Shown here: positions 39,830 to 51,782 of the stretch, piece by piece
Layout: each line of letters starts with the position of its first letter
Numbering within the stretch: position 1 is the stretch's first letter
NCBI GenBank assembly: GCA_963565915.1
Contig: OY751494.1
Location: forward strand, 3,844,001-3,908,000
DNA: 64,000 bases
Direction: 5' to 3'
Source of the DNA: Entoloma clypeatum
Lineage: Eukaryota; Basidiomycota; Agaricomycetes; Agaricales; Entolomataceae
The notes under the pieces: model-generated
Told to the model about the DNA's origin: nothing
Database searches by the model: none
Seen by the model: the letters and a program-made list of their open reading frames with translations, nothing else
Program-made: the position numbers and the translations under genes

Positions 39830-42515
39830 TGTCATAACCATGCAATTCATACATCCGACACATCCAATGACTCCGACGTTTTATCCGGTCCGACATCTGA
39901 TGATCTTCATAATAGTACTTATTGACATCTCTACTAGTTAACATTCTAATTATGCTGACAAGTAGACATCTTGATGTTGATTTTGCATTTGCTCCTCTCC
40001 GTACTCCGATTGCTCCGATGAGTAACTCCGACATCCACACCTTACCTATAGTAGTTACTGACCCACTTCTGGTTTACTATAAGTAGTATGAATTCTGTCG
40101 TAGTTCCTCAGTTCGAATATTATACGTCACTATACGTTGCCATACGTTCCACCAATCTATTCCTTTGCCTTTCGTCCTCATCCTCCTTCTCACGTCTCCA
40201 CCTCCGCACATCCGCTCCGCACATCCGCTCCTCTCACCCTCCGACATCTGCCAATCCGAAATCTAGGACCACGTCAAAGAATGGGGCGCAACACATAAGT
40301 TGAAGCCAGGTCCTTTCTGCAAGACGTCGGACTTGTCGCATCCGTTCATCCGCTACTCCGCTCCGACTGCTCCGATGCATCCGACGTTTTCCAACATTGA
40401 AAAACACGCTACGTGACAGTATATTCGAACTCACACCATTCCTTTGACACCCTCTTTCAATCACTCTGCACCCCTCCGATCCTATTCCATCCTGGCCTTA
40501 CAATCTGGTCTTTCAAGTTTAGGTCTGGATTAGGACACATCTCTCCATTCATCCTTCGACATCCTACTCCGCTTGCGGACCTCCGACATCTCCGATGTCT
40601 CCGCATTTTTTGGGTCATCGACATCCACCTTGTCCTCATTCACAAAATCATCTGTCTTTATGTCCATTCACTTTGGTTGACCCATTCATTTGTGGTTGAT
40701 CATCTCCGACCTCCGGTTAACTCCGCTCCACTTGCTTTTGGTGAACGCCTGTCACATTTTGTGAAACCCTTGCTTGGCTCGAATTTCTATGGTTATAGGA
40801 TACCACTAGCTCACTCACTTCACAATCTTTGCATTGTTTGGGTATTGGGCCAGTACCTTTTCCATCCATTTTCTGAAGAGTGCAAGCCCTCGACGTCTTA
40901 TTGCTTAAGTTGGTATTGTTGCCACTTTTGCAAACTCTGTCCTCCGACTTTGGTCACTCCGACCTCTGGTCACCTCCGATGTCTGCACTATGCCTATCTT
41001 GCAGTTACATGGTGTATACTTGCAACCCTGGCTGCAGACAGTTCACTACTTGCATCTGCAAGCATTCCAAACAACCTCTGGCACTTGTCAATAAATTGGC
41101 ATTATGATCTTTTCGACACATTGATTCTTTCAGGACACCTCTGACACCTCCACCTCTGATTTCCGACCTACTCCGCTCTCATATCCGACGACATCCGCAT
41201 TTTTTCACCTCCTTTATGACTCTCATCTTTGGAGATAGACGATGGGACGTCTATCCTAAGGGGAAAATAGTCAACCAGTGAAAACACCAATCACTTTCTT
41301 CATCCCTTCCAACATTTTATACCACATCCGATCACCTCCGACAAATCCGCTCCGCTCCAGTCATCTCCGACATCTTGACATCTGTCACTCCCATCCCATT
41401 GCATCTTGCAACCTCAGTCCAATCCGACACACACATTCATTTGCCCTCCACACTTGGTACCTCCGCTTCCTCTCCTTCATCACAAATTCCCTCATCCTCA
41501 CATCGGACTTGCCATTCCTCACCTTATGTGCCTCAAGGGTTTGGCCCTAAGACTATAACATTTGCTTGATTGCACTTGCTATCCGCACCCAAGCCATGTC
41601 CACCACCTCCGATCCGACATCCACTCCTCCGACTGCTCAGATCAACTCCGCTTTTTCTGTCATTGTTTACTTTTGCAATGATGTTTACAATTGGACACAA
41701 AATATGGATCATCTCTGTATCTGCTGGCACATCCTTTCTCATCTGCATTTTCCTCCGACCTCCGCACCTCGGATCTCCGCACCTCCGACCTCCTCTGATC
41801 CTTGGCCCTTATGCAGCCAAGTATGACTTGCATTATCGGATGATTACATTTTCTGGCAAGCATCCAACACACAATTATATGGCATATCCTATGGGCCTCA
41901 AGGGTTCAGCCCTAAGGGGAAAATACTGTCATAACCATGCAATTCATACATCCGACACATCCAATGACTCCGACGTTTTATCCGGTCCGACATCTGATGA
42001 TCTTCATAATAGTACTTATTGACATCTCTACTAGTTAACATTCTAATTATGCTGACAAGTAGACATCTTGATGTTGATTTTGCATTTGCTCCTCTCCGTA
42101 CTCCGATTGCTCCGATGAGTAACTCCGACATCCACACCTTACCTATAGTAGTTACTGACCCACTTCTGGTTTACTATAAGTAGTATGAATTCTGTCGTAG
42201 TTCCTCAGTTCGAATATTATACGTCACTATACGTTGCCATACGTTCCACCAATCTATTCCTTTGCCTTTCGTCCTCATCCTCCTTCTCACGTCTCCACCT
42301 CCGCACATCCGCTCCGCACATCCGCTCCTCTCACCCTCCGACATCTGCCAATCCGAAATCTAGGACCACGTCAAAGAATGGGGCGCAACACATAAGTTGA
42401 AGCCAGGTCCTTTCTGCAAGACGTCGGACTTGTCGCATCCGTTCATCCGCTACTCCGCTCCGACTGCTCCGATGCATCCGACGTTTTCCAACATTGAAAA
42501 ACACGCTACGTGACA
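39830..42515 (+). mobile_element. Element X: non-autonomous LTR element (LARD/TRIM-like)
   Basis: 589-bp LTRs (39830-40418 and 41927-42515, TGTCATAACC..CTACGTGACA) appear identical. The target duplication aaaaa lies on both sides. The 1.5-kb internal region has no RT, Gag or other domain and is strongly pyrimidine-rich with many CTCCG/TCCGAC words. The polypurine end AAGGGGAAAATAC precedes the 3' LTR, and a related block occurs at about 41258-41270. It must be mobilised by another element's enzymes. Confidence 0.92.
40421..40431 (+). other. Element X self-priming PBS
   Basis: ATATTCGAACT starts two bases after the 5' LTR. The LTR contains its reverse complement AGTTCGAATAT at 40110-40120, 32 nt after a TATAAG box (40078-40083). 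This is the same self-priming layout as the autonomous gypsy elements here. Confidence 0.7.
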
Positions 42516-42573
42516 AAAAATCAAATTCATACAGAACATCACTGATTGGGAAAACTCCTTTTAGATTCATTAA

Positions 42574-43017
42574 AATGTCTACCTCTCGCTCCGCCCTCGA
42601 CTCCATCGCCATCTTCAACAGCATCGACTATCAAAGTTGGGCCGAGAAGATGAAGTCCTACCTCCTCCATCAAGGAGTCTGGCGCCTCGTATCCGGCGAC
42701 ATTGAGCGCCCCACTATCGAGGACTTCACCGTCACGGTCTCCACTCCTGCCTCTGCCACCTCGACGTCTGCAACCCAGCCTCCGGTCATCACCGTCACCG
42801 TCGACCAGCCCGCCTTCCACAAAGAAAGGAAGACCTGGATCAGGGACGATGACATGGCCCTCGGTTCCATCCGCCTTAAAGTCTCCGAAGCCATCAGGAG
42901 ACACATCAAAGACGCCAAGACCTCGAAGGAAGCCTGGACATCATTGAAGGACACGTATTCAAAGGTCTCCCCCGCCACCATATGCAGTGATTTTAAGGCC
43001 GCTGCCTCCTTCAAACT
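42574..43017 (+). pseudogene. Copia-2 gag, N-terminal part
   Basis: ATG at 42574 (MSTSRSALDS) as in Copia-1. Open for 148 codons through SFKL, where the LINE is inserted. The frame happens to continue into the LINE, producing a chimeric open frame to 43849 that is not a natural protein. Confidence 0.9.
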
Positions 43018-43849
43018 GGTGCACGACTTCGCCTCCTCGATTCGCATTGAGTGTGGTGAGTCGGCCGCCAGATCCCTTGACTTCAATATGAAGCAATTCA
43101 CGGACGACATGCTCGGTGACTGGAACAACCTGTACCAGTCCCCCAAGTATGTTGGCCGATTCTACCAATTCCTGAGATCGTGCGTCAGACGCCAAGACCA
43201 CGCTCGGGCCAAACGTATGAAGCCGTCCCACCTCAAGGGCGGTACATGGCTTAAGGATGTGGGTCACTCCCAATCCCTCACAGCTCAAATGGTCCGCGGC
43301 CTCACCAGCCACGCCCCAATTGGCCACTATAGACATAGGTTCAACATTGGTGACAAAGTTGAACAATGCGACTGTGGTCCGAGGTCCGTTGAGGACTTCG
43401 CCCACGTTTTCTACAAATGTCTGCATCACCCCACCAGGCCACCAGACATGCCCACCTTCTCGAGGAACTCTCCCATCTGGGACGTCTTCGGGAAATTTAT
43501 CATGGATAACCCAGGGGCATTTGCCTTCCGGGATCGTCCAACGCCCAACACAACCGTTGGCGGTAGTCGCGTGGTAGCGCGCTGGGTTCAAAGGGGTGCA
43601 GCCCCCTCTGGCAAGCGAACGCGATCGAAGGGTAAGAACCGCACAGGCACTTCTTTGGTGGGTAGGGCGCAGACACCCACCAGCGCCGCTAACGGCCAAC
43701 CTCACAAGGTTGGAGTGCTCTTGTATCGCGCGACCGAATATTCGGGTGCGCATACTAACACGTTTGTTTATAACAGACTCCCCCGTCCTGGTGCGAGGAC
43801 TTATCAGCTCAACGGAGCTTTGCGCCGCTTGTTCTTCTTGCGTACGTAG
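43018..43849 (+). pseudogene. LINE ORF2 C-terminal fragment
   Basis: About 276 codons ending in TAG at 43849. It contains GHYRHRFNIG followed by a C-x-C-x9-H-x4-C zinc-binding motif (CDCGPRSVEDFAHVFYKC). Such a CCHC end is usual downstream of the RT/RNase H region in Tad/L1-like fungal LINEs. RT itself is missing through 5' truncation. Confidence 0.8.
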
Positions 43850-43924
43850 GTCCTCGGACCGATGTAGTTTACTCTATGTCAAGCGGACTGTACCCCTAGT
43901 ATACCGCTATATAAATTGTTGACC

Positions 43925-43956
<32 letters not shown>
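43018..43956 (+). mobile_element. 5'-truncated LINE (non-LTR retrotransposon)
   Basis: 939 bp ending in an uninterrupted A tract (43926-43956, 31 A). The perfect 15-bp target duplication gcctccttcaaactg is at 43003-43017 and 43957-43971. This is the hallmark of target-primed reverse transcription. Only the 3' end of ORF2 and a 3' UTR of about 75 nt are present. Confidence 0.95.
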
Positions 43957-43957
<1 letters not shown>

Positions 43958-43971
43958 CCTCCTTCAAACTG

Positions 43972-46900
43972 TCAGGTCGGGACCCTGTGCCAGAGATCGA
44001 ACGCCTAGGATCACTCTTCGCTCGCCTCAGCAACTCAAATTTCGTCGTGCCCGACCTCATGCAAGCTATGATCCTGGCAAGTGCCATTCCCAATGCTTGG
44101 TCGTCGCTCTCCACCGCCCTCTTCCAGGTCTACGACGCTGATGACTTCACATGGCAGGCCGTCGCCGACAGCATCGTATCGGAGTACAGGCGCAAGTATG
44201 CGATTGGGTCTACTCGGGCGTCCAACGAGCAGGCCCGGAAAATCTCCGGGACCAAGCAAAAGGGGCAAGACCCCAAATGGGAAAAGCAGACAGCGCCGAG
44301 TACCTCGCGAAACAACACTGACGAGCAGACTAACTCGACCGACCCGAGTACCGCTTCTGAAAAGAAGAAGGGAAAGGGACGCTGGCACAACCAGAAGAAA
44401 CGCGCCAACAACGCGGACAACGAGTCCGACTGCGCCGAGGAGATGGTCGAATTCATTGCACCGGCCATTGAGCAGCCCCCTCGTTATCCTGCTCCCTGTC
44501 CCCTTCCTCCTCGTCAATGTGCCCCTTGCCCTCTCCCTCCTCGTCATGCACCTACCTTCACCACTGTAACGGGCCGTGGGAAAACTATGAGTACCGCGCA
44601 GCCTGAATCGGAGAAAATGCAGTCACTCCTGCAACGCATGAACCTGCCTCCTTCTCAGTACACCGGGCTTCCCTCTGGAAAGCCGTCTGTGTGGAAAAAG
44701 AACGAGAGGGTGCGAAGACTCGCCCGAGAAATCGGTGCTCAACCCTCTGGGTCAAACCTCCGTATCCTAGATACCATCATTCCTGACATTGACGAAAGGC
44801 CGGCTAAACAGCGTCGCGTAGCCCCGTCGATAGAAGAATCGCTGAAAATGATGGACATTGACCAGGAACGGATGGGGCCGGATGTATTTGAGGACAAGAT
44901 AGAACTTGACAGTTCGTCAAAACCCTTTCTTAAACCTTACCAATTGCGGAAAGCTAACAATACCTCTCAACAGACGTATGACATAATAGCCAGTACCAGT
45001 ACAGAATGTGTAGATCACTTTAGCAGTGATTTACATAAAAAATATATTAAACATTTTGCTTCTTGTACACATTGTAAGGAAAAAGAACGCGCGCAATGGA
45101 TATTAGATTCCGGCGCCTCTTTACACTTCACCTATGAGTTTAAGGACTTCGCATATTATAGACCTCTCACGGTCAAGCGATTCGTCCAAACTGCAGCCAA
45201 AGGGAAGAAACTGGAAATTCTTGGAGTTGGGGCCGTTCCAGTACGGCACACCCTAAATGGGGAAGTTAAAACCCATCTTCTCAGACCGGTGTTCTACATC
45301 CCGGACATGGACACACGCCTATTGTCCCTAGGCGTCTTCCTTAACCATGGTTACAAAGTAGACGGGACTTGTGGAGAAATCAACATCTCCAAAGGGCTGA
45401 GCAAAATCCAGTTTTCGCCCCACATCCTTGGTCAAACCATTTACTGGTTAGACACTGAAATACGCTATGACCAGATCCATGTGATCTCAAGCGAAATCAC
45501 TGTCGAAACATGGCACAAGCGCCTTGGTCACCCAAATGATCAAGCACTCCGAAAGATTCCCACCAGTACCAAAGGGGTACCTGAGACACTAGTACGTGAG
45601 AAATCACAGGACAGTTGCACAGGTTGCCTCAAAGGGAAAATGCCTAATCAGTTGTATCCCAATTCAATGACAAGGGCAACAAAAACCTTTGATCTGATCC
45701 ATTCTGATCTCAAACAGATATCCACGGCATCATACCACAAATATAAATATTTCCTTACGTTTTTGGACGATTTTTCATCCCACGTCTGGGTCGTCTTGCT
45801 TAGAAAGAAGTCAGATGCCGTTACGGCACTACGACAATTTCTTGCGATGATCCAGAATCAGTTCGCTGCTACTCCTAAAAAGTGGCGAGTTGATGGAGGT
45901 GGAGAATTCAACGAATACAAGGATGAACTTGCTGACCATGGAATTCTGATCGACGTCACGCTCCCATATCAGCACCAGCAGAATGGTAGAGCAGAACGGA
46001 TAAATCGAACCCTATGGGAAAAATCTCAGGCCTTGCGCTTCGACGCGTGCTTACCCCCTATGTGGTGGGAATTCTGTTTAGAACATGCAGCTTTTCTCTA
46101 CAACAGAACCCCCATGCAGCGTCTTGAATGGAACACCCCTGACTTCAGGGTGACCAATGAGATCCCCGATATGTCAAGTATCAGAGTCTTCAGATGTCAG
46201 GCATATGTGTATATCCCAAAGAAAAAACGTAGAAATTCCCTGGAGTCTAGATCTCGATTGATGATTTATCTCGGATCGAAGCCAGGGGTCAAAGGATACC
46301 GTTTCATGGATCCTGAGACCAACACGATTTTCATGGGTGGGAAAGCGATCTTTGATGAGAGCAAGTACCCTAGATGCCACATCGACCCTTTGCCAGAAAA
46401 CCATCCTGAAATGGAAAACCCAGAACCGGCTGATGAGTTTGAGGACCTCATCCCCAAAAACGATGACAATGACAGTCATTATGAAAAACCTCACGACCCT
46501 GTTCCCACTGGACAGGATCACCCTGAATCAGACGATGATTTGCCGCGTAGCGAGCCTGATGACGAGCCACGAGTACCCACTCCAGAGCCCGAGCAAGTAC
46601 CAGATCGACCGATCAGAGAACGACGAGTTCGGAGAATGCCAGACAGCATCTATGGGGAAGACACCCCTGCTTCTGATCTTGAAAAAATGGATCGAAGACG
46701 TAGATTGGGCGGTCAAACGGCATGGATGAACGATCTCCTGATGGAGGCAATCTCCATCCAAGTAGGCATCATCGAAATGTCACACAAAGACATATACTCT
46801 CTTCCGAACAAAGAAGATTGGTATGCGGCAGAACGAAAAGAGCTAGACATGCTCAAAAGCCGCGGGGTGATCACGGAGTTAGTACCCCTACCTACAGGGA

Positions 46901-48318
46901 GGAAAGCTCTAAGGAACAAATGGGTTTACAACGAAAAATCCGACAGGCGTTTGAAAGCGCGCCTTGTTGCAAAAGGTTTCTCACAGGTAGAAGGGATTGA
47001 CTTCGATCAGATCTTCTCACCAGTAGTGAGATACGAGACCATCCGATTAATTCTGGCATTGACAGCCCTTGAAGGGTGGTTCATGACACTCTTGGACGTC
47101 TCAGCAGCCTTCCTCTATGGAACACTCCATGAGGTAATTTACATGCGACAGCCTGAGGGCTACATAGTAAAAGGGAAAGAAAACCTCGTGTACCGACTAT
47201 ACAAAGCCCTATACGGACTCAAGCAGGCTGCATTAGCCTGGTGGAGGGAACTCGATTCCTCCATGAAAAAGCTCGGCTTTGTCCGGCTTCACTCCGATGC
47301 GGGAGTTTTTATTCACACAAGTACCAAAGGGGAAACTGTGATCGCCGTCATTTATGTCGATGACTCTGCTTTTCTCGGCACAAACCGGGAATACACGCTG
47401 GAAAAGAAGAAGGCCTTCATGACAACATGGGAATGTAGGGACCTAGGCCACCTAGTCCCTGATGGGGAACCAAAAGAATTTCTTTCTATCCAAATAAGGC
47501 AACGTGGGAAGAGGATCTTCATTGATCAAGTACCCTACCTTGAGAAAATTCTTGCACACATGGGGATGAGCGAATCTAATGCCACCCATACCCCACTCCC
47601 GACGGGCTACAAACCCATGAAGTCTGAAGATGAACCCAATGCGGAACTCAGATCCAAGTACCAATCCGTCATCGGATCATTATTGTACTTAATGATCGGG
47701 ACAAGACCCAACATTTGTTTCGCCGTAATCAAAATGTCCCAATTTTCCGCAAACCCTACCAAACGCCATTTAGAAGTGGCAAGGGATATTTGCAGGTATT
47801 TGAAGGCAACAAAAAATTACGTGATCATGTACGATGGTGATTCTGGGAAAGGAATCTACGCATTCACAGACTCCGATTGGGCGTCAGACGAAAACACCAG
47901 GAAGTCCACCACTGGTTACTTCGTATCGCTGGCATCTGGAGCAGTAACATGGGTTTCATCGGCGCAAAAAACCATTGCCCTCTCTTCCACGGAAGCAGAA
48001 TACATGGCGCTATCAGATTGCAGTCGCGCAGTGACATGGCTTAGAAGCATGCTTGCCGAGCTTGGAATGCAGATCGGATCAGTACCGATCTACGGAGATA
48101 ACAACGGCTCCGTCTTTATCACATCCAACCCTGTAACTGAGAAGCGATCCAAGCACATTGACGTGCGATTCCACTTCGTCAGAGAAAAAGTCTCCGAAGG
48201 GATAATTACGGTCGAATTCATTGAAGGAGTGAACAACCCTGCAGACCTTTTAACTAAGAATCTGGGAAAAATCCTCTTTTCCAAGTTTATCCCGTACTTC
48301 GGATTGATAAAAAACTAG
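43972..48318 (+). pseudogene. Copia-2 gag-pol, remainder
   Basis: Continuous frame from the LINE target site through protease (LDSGAS), integrase (HSDLK, VDGGGEF, GRAERINR), RT (YVDD) and RNase H (FTDSDWAS) to TAG at 48318. It is not interrupted by stops but is disconnected from its start by the LINE. Changes at conserved positions (VFGC to VFRC after integrase; TRPD to TRPN in RT) are G-to-A type. An open frame does not imply function here. Confidence 0.92.
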
Positions 48319-48394
48319 GCGAAACAGAGTACCTATATATATATGTGGGAAAAAGTAAAGATGTATTTAGAAGTATGTACTAAATATGGGGGGG

Positions 48395-48704
48395 TGTTGA
48401 AACTTTTCCCATCACGTAGATTAGATTAGATTAGATTACATCACGTGACCTTTACATATCTTCATTACATACTTGTTTGGTTGGTACAAACAGTAGTACG
48501 GTATATAAGACCAGGAAACTGTCAATATCAACAAGTTGTCTCTTGACTCTTAACCAGCTCCATCGCTCTCACCAGCCTCAACCGCTCTCACTAGCCTTAC
48601 CCCCTCCAAACCATGTAAGTGACCATAGCGGTATCGTAGAGTACTTCCACTGTAGCTATGTTGCTCAGTACACCTGTGGCTAGCGCCCAGGTGGAACTTC
48701 AACA
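48395..48704 (+). repeat. Copia-2 3' LTR
   Basis: 310 bp, preceded by GGGGGGG polypurine tract and followed by the attta duplication. Confidence 0.95.
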
Positions 48705-49083
48705 ATTTAGACATTGATGTTTTGCGTTTGCCACAGACAGTGCCTGGTGCTTCCCTTGGGCACGGTCAAGAACTGTACAATGAGCAACCTAGATTTCAAA
48801 AAGCATTGAGGTATCGGAAAAAAAGGTATTTCTCTTTACTCACCTTTTCTTCTGCTGCTGCTGCCTTGTAATCCTTACATATACTTCCCTTCCTTGACAC
48901 CAGCAATCGCGGCCTGGATATGTGATTCATACTCCGGATCATGAAAGGCGCGTCGAGGGTGCTTATTTCACTTATTTCGGTTAACCATAGCAGATGAGGC
49001 AACACGATAACGCTCAGACGAGGCAAACCTGCATGATAATGTAATGATGGATCCGACGTGGCAGGCCCTGGCAGGTGTGACAC
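48705..49083 (-). pseudogene. Pogo-like pseudogene, N-terminal part
   Basis: Continues the minus-strand pogo-like gene across Copia-2. Readable words include CKDYKAAAAEEKVSKEKY, resembling the N-terminal DNA-binding start of CENP-B-like transposases. Frames are broken. Confidence 0.5.
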
Positions 49084-49441
49084 CTCACCAAAATGGGTCT
49101 ACATCTCATCCTCAACCTTTGGCCTATATTATGCATGGAATATACTCCATCATAGGTATATAATACTAGGTCAAAATCTGAAAGTGATCAGTGCAGGGAT
49201 ACCTGAGATATTTGGCCAACAGAAAACCAGTGATGGACGCGAACTACTGGTTGATGATAGTATAGCCATTTTGATGAAAATATTTGAATAAACTTTTATT
49301 TTCTCTGCAAATTTTTTGTTTTGTTTTTTTTTTTTTTTTTTTTTTTTTTTGCAAAGTTGTGCGGAATGGTCCGTGCAATCCAAAAAAAAAGAGACCCCTC
49401 TTTTCTTTTTAGGAAGGAGGTTAAGAAGTGCCAGGAAAAAT
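49084..49441. other. No gene; poly(T) tract
   Basis: Contains an uninterrupted T run at 49324-49350 and a short A run near 49382. No coding sequence is recognised. The T run could be the tail of a minus-strand retrosequence, but no body is recognised. Confidence 0.45.
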
Positions 49442-51651
49442 CACCTGATGTACCCACAATACCCCTCTAATTAGAGGTACATAATATATGCACATGCACC
49501 TCTAATTAAAGCCCTTTTTTTTCAGTCTCCCCAAACCTCATTAAATGCTGATAAATACCCTAAATACTTGACAAAGTCCCTCGTCTCGTTCGGAACCTAC
49601 TAGACTGGCCGGGGTTCGGTTCGGTTCGGGTTCGACATCATTCAGCCTGAACCTGAACATGAACCTCAAGGTTCGGGTTCGAACGTAGGTTCGGCACGAA
49701 AAAAAGCATTTTGTGCCAGTGCATTCAAAATATCGTAATATACCTTGTTATGTATCCCCCCCTCCACCACGCCGGGCGCGGGCCCCCACATTTGCCTTGT
49801 GCGGACTTTCTCTCGTAGAGGTGGTGGCTGTTGGTCGAAGTTTCGAATGGTGGCTGTGCTCGTGGGGAAATGGTGTGTTGCCCTGCTGGCCGATGTTTCG
49901 CAATTTTCTGGGCGTACACTCGACGGATTTCGTGGGCGTTAGGTCCAACCGAAAGAGCTCGTCGAGAGCTTTCTGTAGATATATAGGTTTATGGTTCCGG
50001 GCAACGGCGTTCAAAAGTTATAGTCGAAATTGGCCAAATTCGCCGATGTGGGCGAAAAAATTATTTTCGTCGGAACGGCGGTGCAGGGGTAGGTGCTCTA
50101 GGTGTTGGAGGGTTCGATTAGAGGTATAACAGGGATTGAAAAAGACTTGGGACGAATCGGCGAGGTTTTGGCCATGTTCTGGCTGTCCAAAGTTGTCCTT
50201 CCCCCTCAAGCCCTATACTGCTCAAAAACGGCCTCATGATGCTATCGTGAGTCCTTCTACTTCATAGGCATCATGTCTCGTGCCTGTAGAGGCCTCTTGT
50301 AGAGCATACATCGCGTCCGTAATCGAGTCATTCGCGTTTTCGCTTTTCAGCGCCAAATTTTCGTGGACGTTCGAATTTTCCTCCAGATGTTCGTCATGTC
50401 GCTCCGGAATGGGCTAGAAGCAGAGGGGTCTCTTTCTTGACCTCCTGGGAAGGATATGGTGGCTGGGAGACGGAGGTAGGGATGAGTTGGAGATGGCTTG
50501 TTGATCATGATCAACAAGCAATGTTATGCAATCATGTGATTAACACATGGCAAGTGAGATTGGGTTTCTTGAATCGACAGTTGGGCCGTTGCCTCCCCCG
50601 CCCCCAGACCAGGTTCGTGTTCGGCCAGCCAGCGAACATGAACCTCCAAGGAGGTTCGGTTCAACGGCGAGGGTGAACATGAACCCGAACCCNNNNNNNN
50701 NNNNNNNNNNNNNNNNNNNNNNNNNNNNNNNNNNNNNNNNNNNNNNNNNNNNNNNNNNNNNNNNNNNNNNNNNNNNNNNNNNNNNNNNNNNNNNNNNNNN
50801 NNNNNNNNNNNNNNNNNNNNNNNNNNNNNNNNNNNNNNNNNNNNNNNNNNNNNNNNNNNNNNNNNNNNNNNNNNNNNNNNNNNNNNNNNNNNGGTGAGTA
50901 CACACATTTTCGCTCTTTTCACCATGTTCTACCCTTACTGGGGTGGCCATATACCTGCTCCCATACACCTATACACTCTATAATCAACCCACATGTAACA
51001 CCCTGGCTGGGTAGGCCAGTATCCCAAGGGGGGGTATATGCTCCTCCTCCTCCTCTGGCCCACACCGCTTTTTTAGCTTTTTTAATCATCTTTTCCTCAA
51101 GGCACTGGTTGGAAATGAGGCTTAATATATTATACTATGTATTAGAACAGGTATACATGTATATAGACCATAGTATGGCTGTACAGGTAGGGGGATGGAT
51201 GGTGTTGGTGTAGTATGCATAGGCTAGAGAGGCATAAGAGATTACCTATACCTCCTCTAATGTATATATAGTCATAGGATGGTGGGAAGATGAAGCCTGA
51301 GGCATAGGAGTGATGAGGAAAGGGGGAGGGAGGTTCTGATGCATGGGAAGGGCGTGGGAGCGCGCCTGAACGTTGCTCGGGACTCGATCCGAACGGCATC
51401 GGTGACACGGAAGACGATGTGGATGGGCCCTGAGACGTTGATGGTGATGACGACGTGACGTGAGATGATGGCGCGATGATTGATGGCGCCGGTAGGTTCC
51501 GAACGAGACGAGGGACTTTGTCAAGTATTTAGGGTATTTATCCAGCATTTAATGAGGTTTGGGGAGACTGAAAAAAAAGGGCTTTAATTAGAGGTGCATG
51601 TGCATATATTATGTACCTCTAATTAGAGGGGTATTGTGGGTACATCAGGTG
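49442..51651. mobile_element. TIR-F: DNA transposon-like element with 160-bp inverted repeats
   Basis: The left TIR (49442-49600) and right TIR (51492-51651) are reverse complements with one indel by eye, starting CACCTGATGTACCC. Flanks ggaaaaat (49434-49441) and gggaaaat (51652-51659) fit an 8-bp target duplication with one mismatch. Subterminal zones (49605-49700 and 50580-50692) are crowded with GGTTCGG/GAACCTGAAC words. No transposase is recognised in the visible part; a 200-bp gap lies inside. An 8-bp duplication would suit hAT- or KDZ-type elements, but the superfamily is unproven. Confidence 0.82.
50693..50892. other. Assembly gap (200 N)
   Basis: A run of exactly 200 N inside TIR-F, directly after the GGTTCGG/GAACCC repeat cluster. 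Open frames drawn across it are meaningless. Confidence 1.
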
Positions 51652-51782
51652 GGGAAAATCTGAAAAAATCACTTTTCAATCTCCCAGCCATTTTTAAGGC
51701 AAATTCCGACCCCGTGTAAAAAATTCCGGTCCCGACACCCCCTTGGCCTCTGCTTTCGCCATTGGAGACAGCGCTCCGTGCT

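Larger units (their letters stand above)
39210..48704 (+). mobile_element. Copia-2: Ty1/copia element with two nested insertions
   Basis: 310-bp LTRs (39210-39519 and 48395-48704) with the target duplication attta (39205-39209 and 48705-48709). The LTRs differ at about four sites by eye, all transitions. Same family as Copia-1. Element X sits in the leader and a LINE in gag, so the copy cannot be expressed normally. Confidence 0.95.

Noticed and set aside
40413..41144. 243-codon open frame in element X
   Set aside because: It starts with GTG in the LTR, contains no ATG at all and lies in strongly pyrimidine-rich DNA where stop codons are rare; no domain resemblance.
42494..43849. 451-codon frame as a single novel gene
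   Set aside because: It is a chance fusion of Copia-2 gag with a 5'-truncated LINE; the 15-bp target duplication and poly(A) tail show the junction.
50524..50968. Open frames spanning the N run
   Set aside because: They consist mostly of undefined residues across an assembly gap.
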